Assembly: GCA_010356995.1 (NCBI GenBank)
Contig: ML996707.1
Location: forward strand, 62,001-126,000
Length of the DNA: 64,000 nucleotides
Direction of reading: 5' to 3'
From: Trichodelitschia bisporula
Taxonomy: Eukaryota; Ascomycota; Dothideomycetes; Phaeotrichales; Phaeotrichaceae
Position numbers and translations under genes: made by a program. Of this stretch, positions 32,816 to 42,973 are shown one piece after another. A model generated the notes under the pieces. That model made no database searches and was not told the DNA's origin. It saw only the letters and a program-made list of their open reading frames with translations. Numbering within the stretch: position 1 is the stretch's first letter; each line of letters starts with the position of its first letter.

Positions 32816-33829
32816 AAACGAAGGAACGAATGGTGAGAATGTGGGAGGTGCAGCTCTAAGGGCGGGGTGAAGGATGAGACTCCAATTGTGCAGATACGAG
32901 TAATGCTAGTTCAACACCAGGCGACCACATACGATGATGTTCTATCTCGCGCGTCGCTCGGGGCACTTCTGTGCTGAGCGAATTGCTGTATTAATGACAC
33001 CGCATGCACTCTCCCATTATCTTACTCCACTTCCACGGGCGCTTTGGGGATATGTGCATACGGGTAGTCCACAAAGGATTGATTCCAACGGCTAATCTCT
33101 GAGAAATAGGCATGGCCGCATAATGTACCACTGGACGAAGGTCAGCCTCGAGCAAGCAAAACGGACAGTGGTCCTAGATCTGCGAATACCTCTGATGCCG
33201 TATCCGGCGGTTTGCATTTTTGGACGGCAAACAACAAAAACAGCAACTGTGAGAGTCGTTTGGTGGAGTACATTATCTGGTAGATGGTTGTCGTCACACA
33301 ACAAACCCTTCAGTTGATCATGCAGGAACCGTTAAATACGACATCAAATCAAACACGAAGGCGGCACGAAACCACCTGACCATGAGCCATAGCGACAGGG
33401 CCAACGCACCGACGCCAACATCCTCGTGCATACTGCTGTACCTCCGTCATCACACCCTAACATCGATTCGACGTTTAATTTGGCTTTCTGGGCATCGGAG
33501 ACAGTGTGAGCAATGAGAGGGCTAGCCAGAGGGGCCACCTTCGTCAATGTCGCAAGATGGTTGATCCCCCACCACTCAGACCGCCGCATTGACGTCACCC
33601 ACGTCATGCCTCACCGTGACCCAGCAACGACGGCATAAAAACTGGTTTGAATGCATGTAGATCTTGACGTACCACACCCGTACTGCTATCATAGTAACAC
33701 TATTTATCAGACTACAGATCAGTGTTTATCTTCACCATAAGCATCACAAGCATTCCTCTCCTCCCACTACAGTAAACACTACACAGCCTCTTCACCAATC
33801 ACCACCACCCAACCACCACCACTATCACA
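32816..33829. other. Intergenic upstream of the GRHGHI protein gene
   Basis: About 1 kb with no supported gene. A TATA-like GCATAAAAAC lies at 33633-33642, some 190 bp before the next ATG, and the leader after it is CA/TC-rich. Confidence 0.35.
33633..33642 (+). promoter_or_regulatory. TATA-like element of the GRHGHI protein gene
   Basis: GCATAAAAAC on the coding strand, about 190 bp upstream of the ATG at 33830, at the boundary between ordinary and pyrimidine/CA-rich sequence. Confidence 0.5.
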
Positions 33830-34319
33830 ATGCCTCTCTTCGGTCACCGCAACACTGCCGCTACCGCTCCCGCTCACAACCCCCCTCCTGTCACCTCCAC
33901 TTCCCCCCAGCGTTCGCGTGGCCTCTTCGGCCGCCGTCGCTCCTCCAGCGACTACGAAAGTGGGACGTACGCCAACGGCACCCACGCCAACGGCACGAGC
34001 CCGCAGCGCCGCGGCCTGCTGAGCCGCCATAATGACGAGGACCCGTCCATCATGACGGCGCGGGAGCGCGTCTTGGGCGCCGAGCGTGCTGAGAAGGAGG
34101 CCGACCGGGCGCTCATGATGGCGCGCCAGGCTGTGCGCGAGGCGCGCGACCACGTTAAGATGCTGGAGCGCGAGGCGGCGGAGCAGGCGCGTCTAGCCAA
34201 GATCAAGCAGGGCCAGGCGAAGAGCATTTCGAAGCGGGCGAAGCCCCTTGGACGTAAGTTGCGCCTGGTGTGATGCGATGCGAGCCGTGCTAATGAACGC
34301 AGGTCATGGCCACATCTAG
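33830..34319 (+). CDS. Small conserved-looking charged protein ending GRHGHI
   Basis: Two exons, 33830-34253 and 34303-34319 (17 nt), 146 aa. The N-terminal half is Pro/Ser/Asn-rich with repeated NGTHANGT and basic GRRRSS; the second half (about 70-140) is a charged helix rich in Ala, Arg and Glu (ARERVLGAERAEKEADRALM), ending SISKRAKPLGRHGHI. The tiny last exon is required: donor GTAAGT, branch GCTAATG, acceptor CGCAG. Without splicing the protein ends in unrelated KLRLV. I recall similar small fungal proteins ending in LGRH-type motifs, but cannot name a function. A strong TATA box and C-rich leader suggest regulated, possibly high expression. Confidence 0.75.
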
Positions 34320-34979
34320 GTCGCCGATTGAGTGCATTTCGAGCTGTAATACTACATTGGCCTGGTGTTGGAGGATTTCCTTGGGTCAGAGCGATTCCGT
34401 TATTGCACATGAGCGTCTCTTTTGTTATTGGGCAGAGATGTATGACTAGTTCCCTTACCGGTTGTATGATTAGGGAATGAGATCATGACATGACGAAACC
34501 CACTGACTGCGTTGGACCTCACTGTGGGTGCTTGTGACAATGCGGTTGTCCTTCTCACTACTTACGGCGAGCACAAAGTCGAGAAGTAACCTTTGAGCCG
34601 TCGTGGGCTGACTCCTTTCACAATTTTACGAGATTTCTTTGTCCCATATCACATCTGCGTCCACATTACTCGCATCCCTTGTCATGACAAAGTGAGTTTT
34701 CAGCTTGCATTGTTGCGTGTCCTTGTTCTTAACATCGAGTCCAGCGTTCATGTGCCCAGCATCCGATCACAATTAATCCGCCGATGATGTATAAAACACG
34801 ACGCCTCTGTCCGTCCATCCAGCTCCTCACCACACACACCACTTCTCTCTTCACCTCTCTTCTTACCTCTCTTCCCACCTCTCTTCCCACCTCTCTTAGC
34901 ACCTTTGACTTCACTGCTAGCATTCGTCAACATCGAGCTGGGCCTCGATATCAAGCAAGTAAGTTCAAAGTTTGCTAAC
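34320..34979. other. Intergenic and leader upstream of the coiled-coil gene
   Basis: About 660 bp. Contains a TATA box (34790-34796) and then a tandem CCTCTCTTCCCA/CTCTCTTC pyrimidine repeat (about 34838-34900) in the presumed leader. Confidence 0.4.
34790..34796 (+). promoter_or_regulatory. TATA box of the coiled-coil protein gene
   Basis: TATAAAA on the coding strand, 184 bp before the ATG at 34980, followed by a pyrimidine-rich leader. Confidence 0.6.
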
Positions 34980-35558
34980 ATGTCTCAAGACTCCAGCAGT
35001 ACCGTCGGCAGCAGCAGCTCCACCGATATTCGTCTCGAGACCGCCGCATCCATCAAGCTCCCGGTAGCGGTCAACGGCCTCTCCGCCCTCTTGAGCACTG
35101 ACCTGTACGTACCTTCACTTGAGAACGTCGAGCGCCTTTTTGCCCTCGAAAGCCAACTTTACGCCATGATCGACCAGCACGTCCAAAAGCTCGAGGACAA
35201 TCTGAGCAAGGACATCCGCCTGCTGAAGCGCACGATCTCCTTTAAGCCGTCTTCATCTACCGTCCGCGCCTCTCCCCTCGTCACCCGGATGGAGAGCCAG
35301 GTCGCGGAGCAGGATGCGGCGAAGGAAAAGGCGCAGTCGACGCGCAAGGCGCTGGATCATGTTCGCTCGCGGCATGCGAAGGCAGTGAGGCGCGCGACCG
35401 ATGTGAGCACAAGGGTGGACGGTATTGCCCTCAAGACCAAGGAGGCGAAGGAGATTATCGTCAAGGCTGACCGTCACCTCCAGGATGCCGAGCGGTTGGT
35501 CGAAAAGGCCGAAAAGCTCTGCTCGGGGGATAAGATTGTCGCTGAGACCGAAGATTAA
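34980..35558 (+). CDS. Uncharacterised coiled-coil protein
   Basis: Uninterrupted frame of 192 aa starting MSQDSSSTVG. A Ser-rich start is followed by helical, heptad-like sequence from about residue 45 to the end, with many Lys/Glu/Ala (VAEQDAAKEKAQSTRKALDH, KADRHLQDAERLVEKAEKL). There is no signal peptide or membrane span. The start is not certain: a consensus donor GTAAGT at 34959 and branch-like GCTAAC lie just upstream, and acceptor-like AGs at 34990 and 34995 fall just after the ATG, so the ATG could be removed by splicing in some transcripts. Function unknown. Confidence 0.65.
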   Translation: MSQDSSSTVGSSSSTDIRLETAASIKLPVAVNGLSALLSTDLYVPSLENVERLFALESQLYAMIDQHVQKLEDNLSKDIRLLKRTISFKPSSSTVRASPLVTRMESQVAEQDAAKEKAQSTRKALDHVRSRHAKAVRRATDVSTRVDGIALKTKEAKEIIVKADRHLQDAERLVEKAEKLCSGDKIVAETED

Positions 35559-36941
35559 TGTCCTCAGGTGAGTTTGTAGAGATTTGGAGCGCTGACGGTA
35601 CAGTGTGCGGGCTAGGCCCGCCTTCGGCACCGATGGCGTTTGGGTATGGTCACTTCGATAAAAAATGTCAGTCTTTACCGAAATTCCTTTTGACTGCAAT
35701 GACCTGTGACCTGTATATTGTGAAATGTAATAACTGCTGACGCTGCTAGGTTGTGCGCACGGCAATGTCGAGAGCTCTTATAGGTAACTTCTCTGGGCCG
35801 TAGACCGTTTCTCCAACCGCTGAAGATGGCTGCATCGTCATCTCCATTCCGTTCTCTCGATGCCGAAGGCGCAAGCTTCACGTACGCAGTCTAAGAGCCA
35901 AGTGCAATGCTTAAGCGGTTCGCCGCACTCCAATTCGCCTCTTTCAGGCATGGCAAATTGCCTACCCGTCAAACGGTTAGACAGCGCATGTCAGTCATCT
36001 CAACCGTGTCTCATAGACGCCAGGGCGACGGATCGTCCCCGCGGAAACGGTGCCAGATACCCGGATTGAGGTTGCGCTCCCGTTTACGATACAGGCGGAT
36101 GGGTACGCTAGAGGACTTGCGGATGAAACGTCAGACAGGACATACGGAGGTATGGTGTGGATGATGACGGAGGTGAGACTGGAACGGTAGAGAGATGAAG
36201 TGGTTGCAAGCATCACTCTCGGCTGAACTTTGTTCCAAGCCTGGACCATTGTCCCAACCTCCAACATGACCTCAACCTTCACTCTCCGTGAATCTCCTTC
36301 GTCAATATCCATTATCAAATGTCAATATTTGATGTCTTTATCACCCAGTTATGCTTGTCCCTTCACTCGGTTGCGCACTGTATTTGTGATTTCGATTTTC
36401 CCGCGGCTCTAACCTTAGCGATTCGGTGCTCTCCGAACCCTAAACCAAAAGCACAGAGTGAAGGCAAAGTCCGGGCAAAGACTAGGCAGAGCCCAATTGA
36501 AAAACCGAACACCCGCTCAGGGCCATTTTCTCGTATCAATATAGGCTGACGGTGAAAGTGCTACTGCTATTCTGACATCCAATGTATCACTCGCCCAAAC
36601 ACCGTCCCATCCCGGCCCATACAACGCCATGTTCAACCCCTCCGGCACTCCCGGCGAGGCTGGGTTTCAGAGGCCTGTCTCCGCCCAACTGAACCGGCCC
36701 CGCTACACACATCTAACTTCCCCCTTTCTGTGCCCGTACGGCAAGAAAAGACGAAATCAAAAGCATATTAAGTTGCCAATGGTCTCGCCGGCTTGGAAGT
36801 GCCGTCGGAAAAGCTTTCGTTGGCGCCGGACGTCATCTCATGCCCATTGCTCGGCCCTCGTTTGGCTTCTCATGGACGGTGCGGTTGTCATGCTCCCCAA
36901 GCCCTGCCTCACCACGCCCGCTAGTTGCAAATCATCAATAT
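35559..36941. other. 1.4-kb intergenic region
   Basis: No gene supported. Many short frames occur without splice logic or domains. The end (about 36590-36940) should include the promoter and leader of the membrane protein gene. Confidence 0.35.
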
Positions 36942-37967
36942 ATGGGCTGCACCCGTCTCGTCGCCATCCTTGTCCTCGCGTGGTCCATCGCTGGAGCACT
37001 GATTCGATCCCCGACATGCGAAGCTGCTCTCTCCACAAGTACTATTTCTCGCCCTCCCCAAAAAACTCGGCTTCCCGATCCCATTCGGAGCGGACGGGCA
37101 AACATCGTCATGTCGGCCGGGCAGCCCACTCTGACGCTCTACTTTTCCATTGCACCAGCGACTGTGAACTCAGGTGTCCCTGTCATTACGCTCACGGGTG
37201 TCGAAAGTGCGGCAAGTGTGACAGGTGGAACGACGAAGATACCTGAGCCAACATCAACCGAAAGTACACCAAACTCGAGATCGCACACAAGATCGCATAC
37301 AGAGTCTCATGGAAGAACCCGCACAGAATCGGACACAAGATCGAGTACAGCATCACCTGAGTCTACCTCTACCACAGTTTTGGATACAAGTACATCGAGC
37401 AGCGCGGTTCCTGCCACTGCAACCTCTGCCCCTGGCCTTGGAGATACAAAAGGCTCGGCTGCCACCGACCCGGACCGCGCACTCATTGGCGCCGCCGTCG
37501 GGATTGGCACATTCCTCCTCATCGTCATCGGTCTCATCTGCTTCGCCGTCTACAAGAGGCGACGCAGAAGGCAGGCGCGCTACTCCGACCTCACACCATC
37601 CGAAGTCGGCATGTCCCCGACGTCGAGGATCGGTCCTCCGCTGCTGCCTCGTCAGTTTCAGGACTCGTCACCACTGCCTAACTCCTCGCCGCCACCCGAC
37701 TCCACGCTACCGTACTCCTTCGGCACGTACCCGCTTCCAACTGTCCCTGAGATGCCGTCCCCGCCTTCGTCGCAAGATCCGCGAAGCAACGCTGCATCGT
37801 CAGTGTACCCCGATCCACCATCGCGCGCCTTGTCAAGACGCGTGGTGATGCGGTCATTTGGGGATAACGATGTCCTTTCCCCCGAGCTGCAGCTCCCCGA
37901 AAACCTGGGTCGTCTCAATTCCTGGCTCGAGGAAAACAGACGAAGGAGCCAGCTGATGCGGACGTGA
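36942..37967 (+). CDS. Single-pass membrane protein with Ser/Thr-rich ectodomain
   Basis: 341 aa from the ATG at 36942, chosen over in-frame upstream ATGs because it opens directly with a signal peptide (MGCTRLVAILVLAWSIAGAL). The ectodomain (about 25-178) is Ser/Thr-rich and mucin-like with repeated HTRSHTES-type segments. A transmembrane helix (ALIGAAVGIGTFLLIVIGLI) lies near 180-204, followed by a basic stop-transfer YKRRRRRQ and a Pro/Ser-rich cytoplasmic tail. The layout is that of fungal Wsc/Mid2-like wall-stress sensors or other O-mannosylated surface proteins, but no WSC domain is present, so the role is inference. Confidence 0.75.
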   Translation: MGCTRLVAILVLAWSIAGALIRSPTCEAALSTSTISRPPQKTRLPDPIRSGRANIVMSAGQPTLTLYFSIAPATVNSGVPVITLTGVESAASVTGGTTKIPEPTSTESTPNSRSHTRSHTESHGRTRTESDTRSSTASPESTSTTVLDTSTSSSAVPATATSAPGLGDTKGSAATDPDRALIGAAVGIGTFLLIVIGLICFAVYKRRRRRQARYSDLTPSEVGMSPTSRIGPPLLPRQFQDSSPLPNSSPPPDSTLPYSFGTYPLPTVPEMPSPPSSQDPRSNAASSVYPDPPSRALSRRVVMRSFGDNDVLSPELQLPENLGRLNSWLEENRRRSQLMRT

Positions 37968-39095
37968 GCCGCCTCCATTTTCGGCTGCCGTTCGATCCAT
38001 GATCCTCCCGCGAAGTCTGTGCCGTGGGGTCTGTGGGCACATGTATTCTAAGAAGCGTGGCGCAGCCACTGCTCGATATATATTGCTTAGGGCTCGCGCC
38101 CTGCCCCGTGCAACCGATCACCGCCAATTACTGGAGCAGCGTGGAGAACCCCTGGGGATAGTATGAGTTGCCTCAGATCACCTGGCCTTGCATCCAAGGT
38201 CTCAGAGATTCGATTACATCACGACTCCTTGAGCTGCCCGTCCAAGCCTTCCGTCTCCGTGCCGTTATGGCGACTCGCGCCCCCAGCCGCCTACCCGCTC
38301 ACCACGGATGGGCCATCCCAATCCGGCAGGTCGGCCACACGTGCACTCGCGTCGTAGGAGTTCCAGGAGCGCCGCAGGGAGCGCTCTGCCCCGGGGGCCA
38401 AGAGCGTCAATCCCGTCGTATTATTCCCTCCCCGCGACATGCCTAGCTCCTGCGTGTCGTGCTGCTGTGCCCCCCAAAGCTCCGACCTGCGGCGGTCGCT
38501 CGCAAGCTCGCTGAGCAGGCCCGCCCCCAAGGATTTCCACCTAGGTTCTCCTCCAGCCGCAACACCCCCCCCGGCGCCTGCCACCTTGCTCGCATTCTCG
38601 GTCCTGCAACCGGACAGGAGTCCCCGGCGCACATCCCTCGTTTGCCAGCGACGGGCGGGCGGGAATCGCACTGAGCGCGCGGACGGCTCTGTGCACATTA
38701 TTAATGGCGTCACGGGGTGGCGGGATTGGAGTCTGGTGGTATGGGTTGTGGATAGGATTCCCAGCGCGAGTTGAGCTTGTCTTTGGGCCTCGTTCCTGAT
38801 GTGGTGCATGTGGACTGGCGTTGGCTGGCCGCTGGCAGCGCTCTGACTGGCCGCGCTAGCTTATCGCTGCCTGTGCTGCGCGAGTTTGCTGGACTTGTGC
38901 GGGGACGATCATGCAGGCGCCTGTGGTGGGGTATACGTGCATATAAAACGCCAGAGGCGCGGCGTGTGGCGTCTGAGTCGTGAACTGCAGCTCAGCACTG
39001 GCCCGTCTTGTTTATATTGTGCGCCCAATCTCCCTCTTGCTTCTCGCGCATCAGACTTTCTCCTATCTCCCTTCGTCTCTATCATACTTTGCACA
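37968..39095. other. Intergenic upstream of the ankyrin gene
   Basis: About 1.1 kb without a supported gene. A good TATA box stands at 38941-38947, 149 bp before the next ATG. Confidence 0.4.
38941..38947 (+). promoter_or_regulatory. TATA box of the ankyrin protein gene
   Basis: ATATAAA on the coding strand in the context GTGCATATAAAACGCC, followed by a pyrimidine-rich leader. Confidence 0.6.
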
Positions 39096-40064
39096 ATGGC
39101 GAAATTCCCCGCTCTCAGGCGCAAAATCACATTCCACCGCTCTGTGCGGCGCAAAACAGACCCGTCCTTCTCAGTCTATGTCGCCAATGGGCCCGCCTAC
39201 TACGAATACACCGACGCCAGCGACCCCGCGCTAGCCGCGCGCTTCTCCTTTCATGACCCCACCTCTCCCATTCTCAGACAATCAAAGTTCCCCGTCGAGC
39301 TGTCCTACTCCGATAACCGGCGCTCTGAAGACCGGCGCTCCTCAACCGATTCCACCCTCGCTGCGCACCCACTTCCCGTCTTCCGCCTCTCAAGCACCAC
39401 CTCACCGCCACGCCTTGCGTCCCCTCCGCCGCGCCGCATCCTCCACCGCCGCACGCCCTCTCTCCCCGATGCGCTCCTCGCTGCGGCTTCCGCTGGTGAT
39501 GCGCCGCTCATTGGCCGGCTGCTCAGCGCAGGAGCCTCGGCAAAGCGGAAGTCGGGCGGGACCGCCCCGCTGCATGCAGCAGCGGCGGGAGGACACGTCG
39601 CGGCCGTGAAGAACCTGGTTCTGCACGGGGCGGAGGTGGACGGTGTTGACGGTGATGGACGAACGGCGCTGCATCATGCTTCGATGGCGGGGCGTGGGCG
39701 CGTTGTGGGCATTCTGCTGGGCATGGGGGCGCGTACGGATGTTGTCGACCGCAAGGGACGGACGGCGCTGCACTATGCGGTTGAGGCGGCGGAGGAAGAA
39801 GAGGTAGATGAGGGGTTGGGCCGGTTACGGTTCAGCTACTCGTTTGGCGGGAGTGAGGGTGGAAGTCGCCGGTCTAGCCGCACGAGTGTTGGGAGCACTG
39901 GGAGTGCGGTTGGGCGGGATGTGGTTGGCTTGCTGATGCGAGCGGGTGCGGCAACGGGTATGAGAGATCGCGAGGGAGACACACCGCTTGATGTTGCGCT
40001 GAGGTCTGGGAGGGTGGGTGATATGAATGCGTTGATTGAGGTGGGGGGGCGGGTTACAGCGTAA
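39096..40064 (+). CDS. Ankyrin-repeat protein
   Basis: Intronless, 322 aa starting MAKFPALRRKITFHRS. The first 130 residues are basic and Ser/Pro-rich. Ankyrin repeats follow from about 135: DALLAAASAGDAPLIGRLLS, TAPLHAAAAGGHVAAVKNLV, RTALHHASMAGRGRVVGILL, RTALHYAVEAAEEE and, after a Ser/Gly-rich insertion, DTPLDVALRSGRVGDMNALI. The repeat consensus (G-x-TPLHxAA-x-GH) is clear. Ankyrin repeats bind proteins; the partner is unknown. No membrane span or signal peptide is present. The TATA box at 38941 supports the start. Confidence 0.85.
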   Translation: MAKFPALRRKITFHRSVRRKTDPSFSVYVANGPAYYEYTDASDPALAARFSFHDPTSPILRQSKFPVELSYSDNRRSEDRRSSTDSTLAAHPLPVFRLSSTTSPPRLASPPPRRILHRRTPSLPDALLAAASAGDAPLIGRLLSAGASAKRKSGGTAPLHAAAAGGHVAAVKNLVLHGAEVDGVDGDGRTALHHASMAGRGRVVGILLGMGARTDVVDRKGRTALHYAVEAAEEEEVDEGLGRLRFSYSFGGSEGGSRRSSRTSVGSTGSAVGRDVVGLLMRAGAATGMRDREGDTPLDVALRSGRVGDMNALIEVGGRVTA

Positions 40065-40652
40065 GGTTAGGCTGAGTGTATTTGACCGCACCGGGGAGAA
40101 GCAATGGTGTTCTGGGTATGGAGGAAAGAGTCGATGATCGGGATACATGACGATTCTTGACGGCGGTTCATTGTCTGCGTCTTTTTCGCATGCACTTGCA
40201 AGCATAGAATAGCGAAATGTCTTTCAAAACACGATCCAACGGCCATTCCGTACTACGTACTCCGTTCTGGCAGACGTGGCTGTGATTTGGCCCCATGGTG
40301 TGCCACTTATCTGGTGTTCGATATCCTGGGCTCCGGAATGCCCGCTATCATCACGAAGCGATTTTCACCACACACTGTGCCAAAAAAAAAAATATCCCAG
40401 AAAGAGCCAGACATCTTCAAATCCAGCGTTCAATTTGTCCTTCAATCTACCATCGTGAGCGTATCAAAAACGAAGATCAAAAAGCAAAGCCTCGCAAATT
40501 CAAACGCTCTTCGGCCAACTCGTGACTTCGCGATCAACGCAATGCTCTTCATGAGACGACATCACATCTCCGTTCACCACTTGCCCGTGTATGTGGCACG
40601 CATCGAAGGCCTGAAAACAAAGAAGTACCAGCGTCGCAAAAGAGCAAAAAGA
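40065..40652. other. Intergenic between the ankyrin gene and tRNA-Thr
   Basis: About 590 bp; contains an A-run (40383-40392) and nothing recognised as coding. Confidence 0.35.
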
Positions 40653-40733
40653 TGCCTCCAGAGAGAATTGAACTCTCGATCTTCGCATTGCTCGACATAC
40701 AAGTGCGACGCGTTGCCACTGCGCCATAGAGGC
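40653..40733 (-). tRNA. tRNA-Thr (anticodon TGT) with short intron
   Basis: On the minus strand the acceptor stem GCCTCTA pairs with TGGAGGC. The A box is TGGCGCAGTGG. The anticodon stem TCGCA/TGCGA encloses CTTGTA, so T33 precedes anticodon TGT, then about 9 nt of intron (TGTCGAGCA) follow nucleotide 37 as usual. The T arm is GAGAG-TTCAATT-CTCTC and the discriminator is A. Without the intron it is 72 nt. CCA is not encoded. It lies 192 bp from the PRP18 stop codon on the same strand. Confidence 0.9.
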
Positions 40734-40924
40734 TGTGATTGGTTTTGGCCAAATTGCTTTCCATATTCAATATGATGACCATTACGCAAAAGGTGAAGCT
40801 CTTCAAACCGCCATCTGCCTTCTGAGAGAATGCATATCGTTTGGGTGCCCATGACACTGCAGAGAGTTCACAGATCACCCGAGCAGCTATGTTCACTACC
40901 CTAGAACTAAGATGCATACTACCT

Positions 40925-42033
40925 CTACCCCATCAGCTGCAGTAGGTCGTCTGGAGGCCACCGGGTCTGCGCAAAGCTCAGGCACCGCTTGATGCTCTGC
41001 AAGTACTTCCGCGTATTCTCGTCGCTCATAATATGCGCCGTACCCTTGTCATTCTCATGAAGTTTCTCCCGCGCCGACCGCTCGTGAATGCCCACCATCG
41101 TGACACCAATCGGCCAGGCACTGTGTTCGTTAGCAAAGGCCCACGAGCATAAGGGCAGACTTGCGCTTTTCCAATGCTCAGCCGTAGATATCCGTCATTC
41201 GCGTGCACGTAGCGTCGCTCCTGCGCCGCATTCACAATCTCAACCACCGCCGCTAAAATCGCGTCGTCCAGATCTCCCTTTTCTAGCTTCCTGAACAGCG
41301 GCTTCAGGTTCTCTCGTGCCTGCACCATAGCAGCGTACGCCGCCTTGCCCTGATAGCTAGCCTTGACATCGTCCGGCCGCTGTGCCATAGCAATCTCCCA
41401 CGCGCGCAACACCATAGTGAAATACGACGCAATCTGCCGGAAGACAAGCTGTCGCCCCTCCGCATCCTTAGGCGCCTTCTTCGGCACCTTCATCTCCGCC
41501 TCCGGAACAAGCACCAGCGTCGTCGGGATCGGCCCATCCGTAAACACAGGCGTAGGCTCCCGGTTCGTGAGCCGCCGGAACCGCCTCAGGCGCTGCATAT
41601 GGCTTTCGCCGAACAAGCGCGCCGGCTCGCCCAACACCCGCAGCTGCGTTACCAGCTCTGCATCCTCGATGTCCTCCTCACCCTCCGGCAGCGGCGTGCC
41701 TTCCCGTTTCGGCGGCAGGTCCGGGAGCCCGAGGCGCTTGCGACGCGCGCGCTCGACGGCTTCTTCTTCCTCTTCGCGACGGCGCCGGGATTCCTCTGCT
41801 AGCCGCTGGCGCTTTTCCTCGCGCTCGCGGTTGCGTACCGCTTCTTCATCTTCGAATTTCCGCTTGCGCTCGAGTTTGGCGACGCGGGCTGCTTCGCGGG
41901 CTTGTTGCTCGGCGAGGTAGGCGGCTTCGCGCTGGGCTTCGATTTCGGAGCGTTTTAGGTATTTTTGCTGGGTGGGGGGCGTTTCGTCTTTGGCTTTGGA
42001 TATCTTGCTCTTCATTAATGAGGCGAAGTCCAT
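40925..42033 (-). CDS. PRP18: Pre-mRNA splicing factor Prp18
   Basis: Two exons on the minus strand, 42033-41165 and 41120-40925, 354 aa, near the length of animal Prp18. The N-terminal 110 residues are highly charged (Glu/Arg-rich coiled coil). LRVLGEPARLFGESHMQRLRR matches the Prp4-like/Prp18 linker motif; the Prp18 domain follows with LKPLFRKLEKGDL, HANDGYLRLSIGK and, across the intron, AAWPIGVTMVGIHERSARE, then HIMSDENTRKYLQSIKRCL. The intron 41164-41121 (44 nt) must use a GC donor: AAAGC|GCAAGT...ACACAG|T. Family knowledge: Prp18 acts with Slu7 in the second step of splicing and in 3' splice-site choice, in the U5/post-catalytic spliceosome. Confidence 0.95.
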
Positions 42034-42227
42034 GGCGGCGGTTGCTGGGAGGTGAGATGGGAGGAGTCAGGTACCGCCTGAGATGTAGACGCGTGCGGGG
42101 GACGTCACCGCCCGATGCCAAGACTGCGAATCGGCGACGCCCCCGAGCCTCAAGCTTCCGTCGCGCAAACGACAACAATCAACATCACATACCCCCACCA
42201 CCCATGAAATCGGGACTCTAGATCACA
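42034..42227. promoter_or_regulatory. Bidirectional promoter, PRP18 / SAP18
   Basis: Only 194 bp separate the head-to-head start codons of two nuclear RNA-related genes, so the promoters must overlap. No TATA box is visible, consistent with a housekeeping pair. Confidence 0.6.
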
Positions 42228-42973
42228 ATGGCGCAAAAAGTCGATCGTACGACAACAACGCCTTTCCTGCTCAAGCTGTTCTATCGCACCGGAGCATTCC
42301 ATCGGTCAGTTTGTCCATCAACTACTGCCATCACGTTCCTAACCACCGCAGGCTCGAAGAGTTCGCACCGAACCAGCCCGCCCCACAACATGTCCAAATC
42401 TACACGTGGACCAGCTGCACGCTACGCGAACTGACTCACCTCCTCACCACCGCGCTGCCCTCGCTCCTCCCCTCCCCCGCCATCGGCACGCGCCTCTCCT
42501 TCCGCCTCATCTTCCCCGACATCCGCGACCCCCAGCGCCAAGGGCCAGGACGCTTCACAAGCAAAGACCTCGGCAGCGTGGTCATCGGCGCAGGCGGACC
42601 GGGCGTCGACCTCCGGAACGATGAAGACGACGCACGCCCCGCGGACCGGCTCGAAGGCGACGCAGACAAGACGCTGGGAGACGCGCGCTTCGTCATTGGC
42701 GACTACGTCAGCTGCGCCGTGTTCCCCCCGCTGCCGAACGGGGATGTAGCCGCGCCGCCGGGGCCGCGTGGTCTCCGGTCGCCGGAGTTCCCGCGTGGGC
42801 CTGGCCCCGTGCGCGAGAATGGGTTTGGGGGGGGGTTTGGGAGGGGACGCGGCCGGTATGAGGCGCCGAGGGGGAGTGTGCCGTCTGGTGAGTGGAGGAG
42901 GGGGGAGGTCCCGCCTGGGAGTATGGGGGCGGGGTTCTCGCCGAGGGGACGGGGGAGGGGAAGGGCATACTAG
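42228..42973 (+). CDS. SAP18: SAP18-domain protein (histone deacetylase / ASAP complex subunit)
   Basis: Two exons, 42228-42304 and 42352-42973, 232 aa. The SAP18 ubiquitin-like fold is recognisable in order: VDRTTTTPFLLKLFYRTGAF, HRLEEFAPNQPAP, VQIYTWTSCTLRELTHLL, LSFRLIFPDI, SKDLGSVVIG and FVIGDYVSCAVFPP. It is longer than human SAP18 (about 150 aa) because of an acidic insertion near 130-145 and a C-terminal Gly/Arg-rich tail (GRGRGR, about 180-232). Family knowledge: SAP18 joins Sin3-HDAC and, with RNPS1 and acinus, the ASAP splicing/EJC complex. Its head-to-head pairing with PRP18 suits a splicing-related role. Confidence 0.9.

Noticed and set aside
34784-34978. Upstream ATG for the coiled-coil gene giving a longer N-terminus
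   Set aside because: That ATG overlaps the TATA box at 34790-34796, so it should lie upstream of the transcript.
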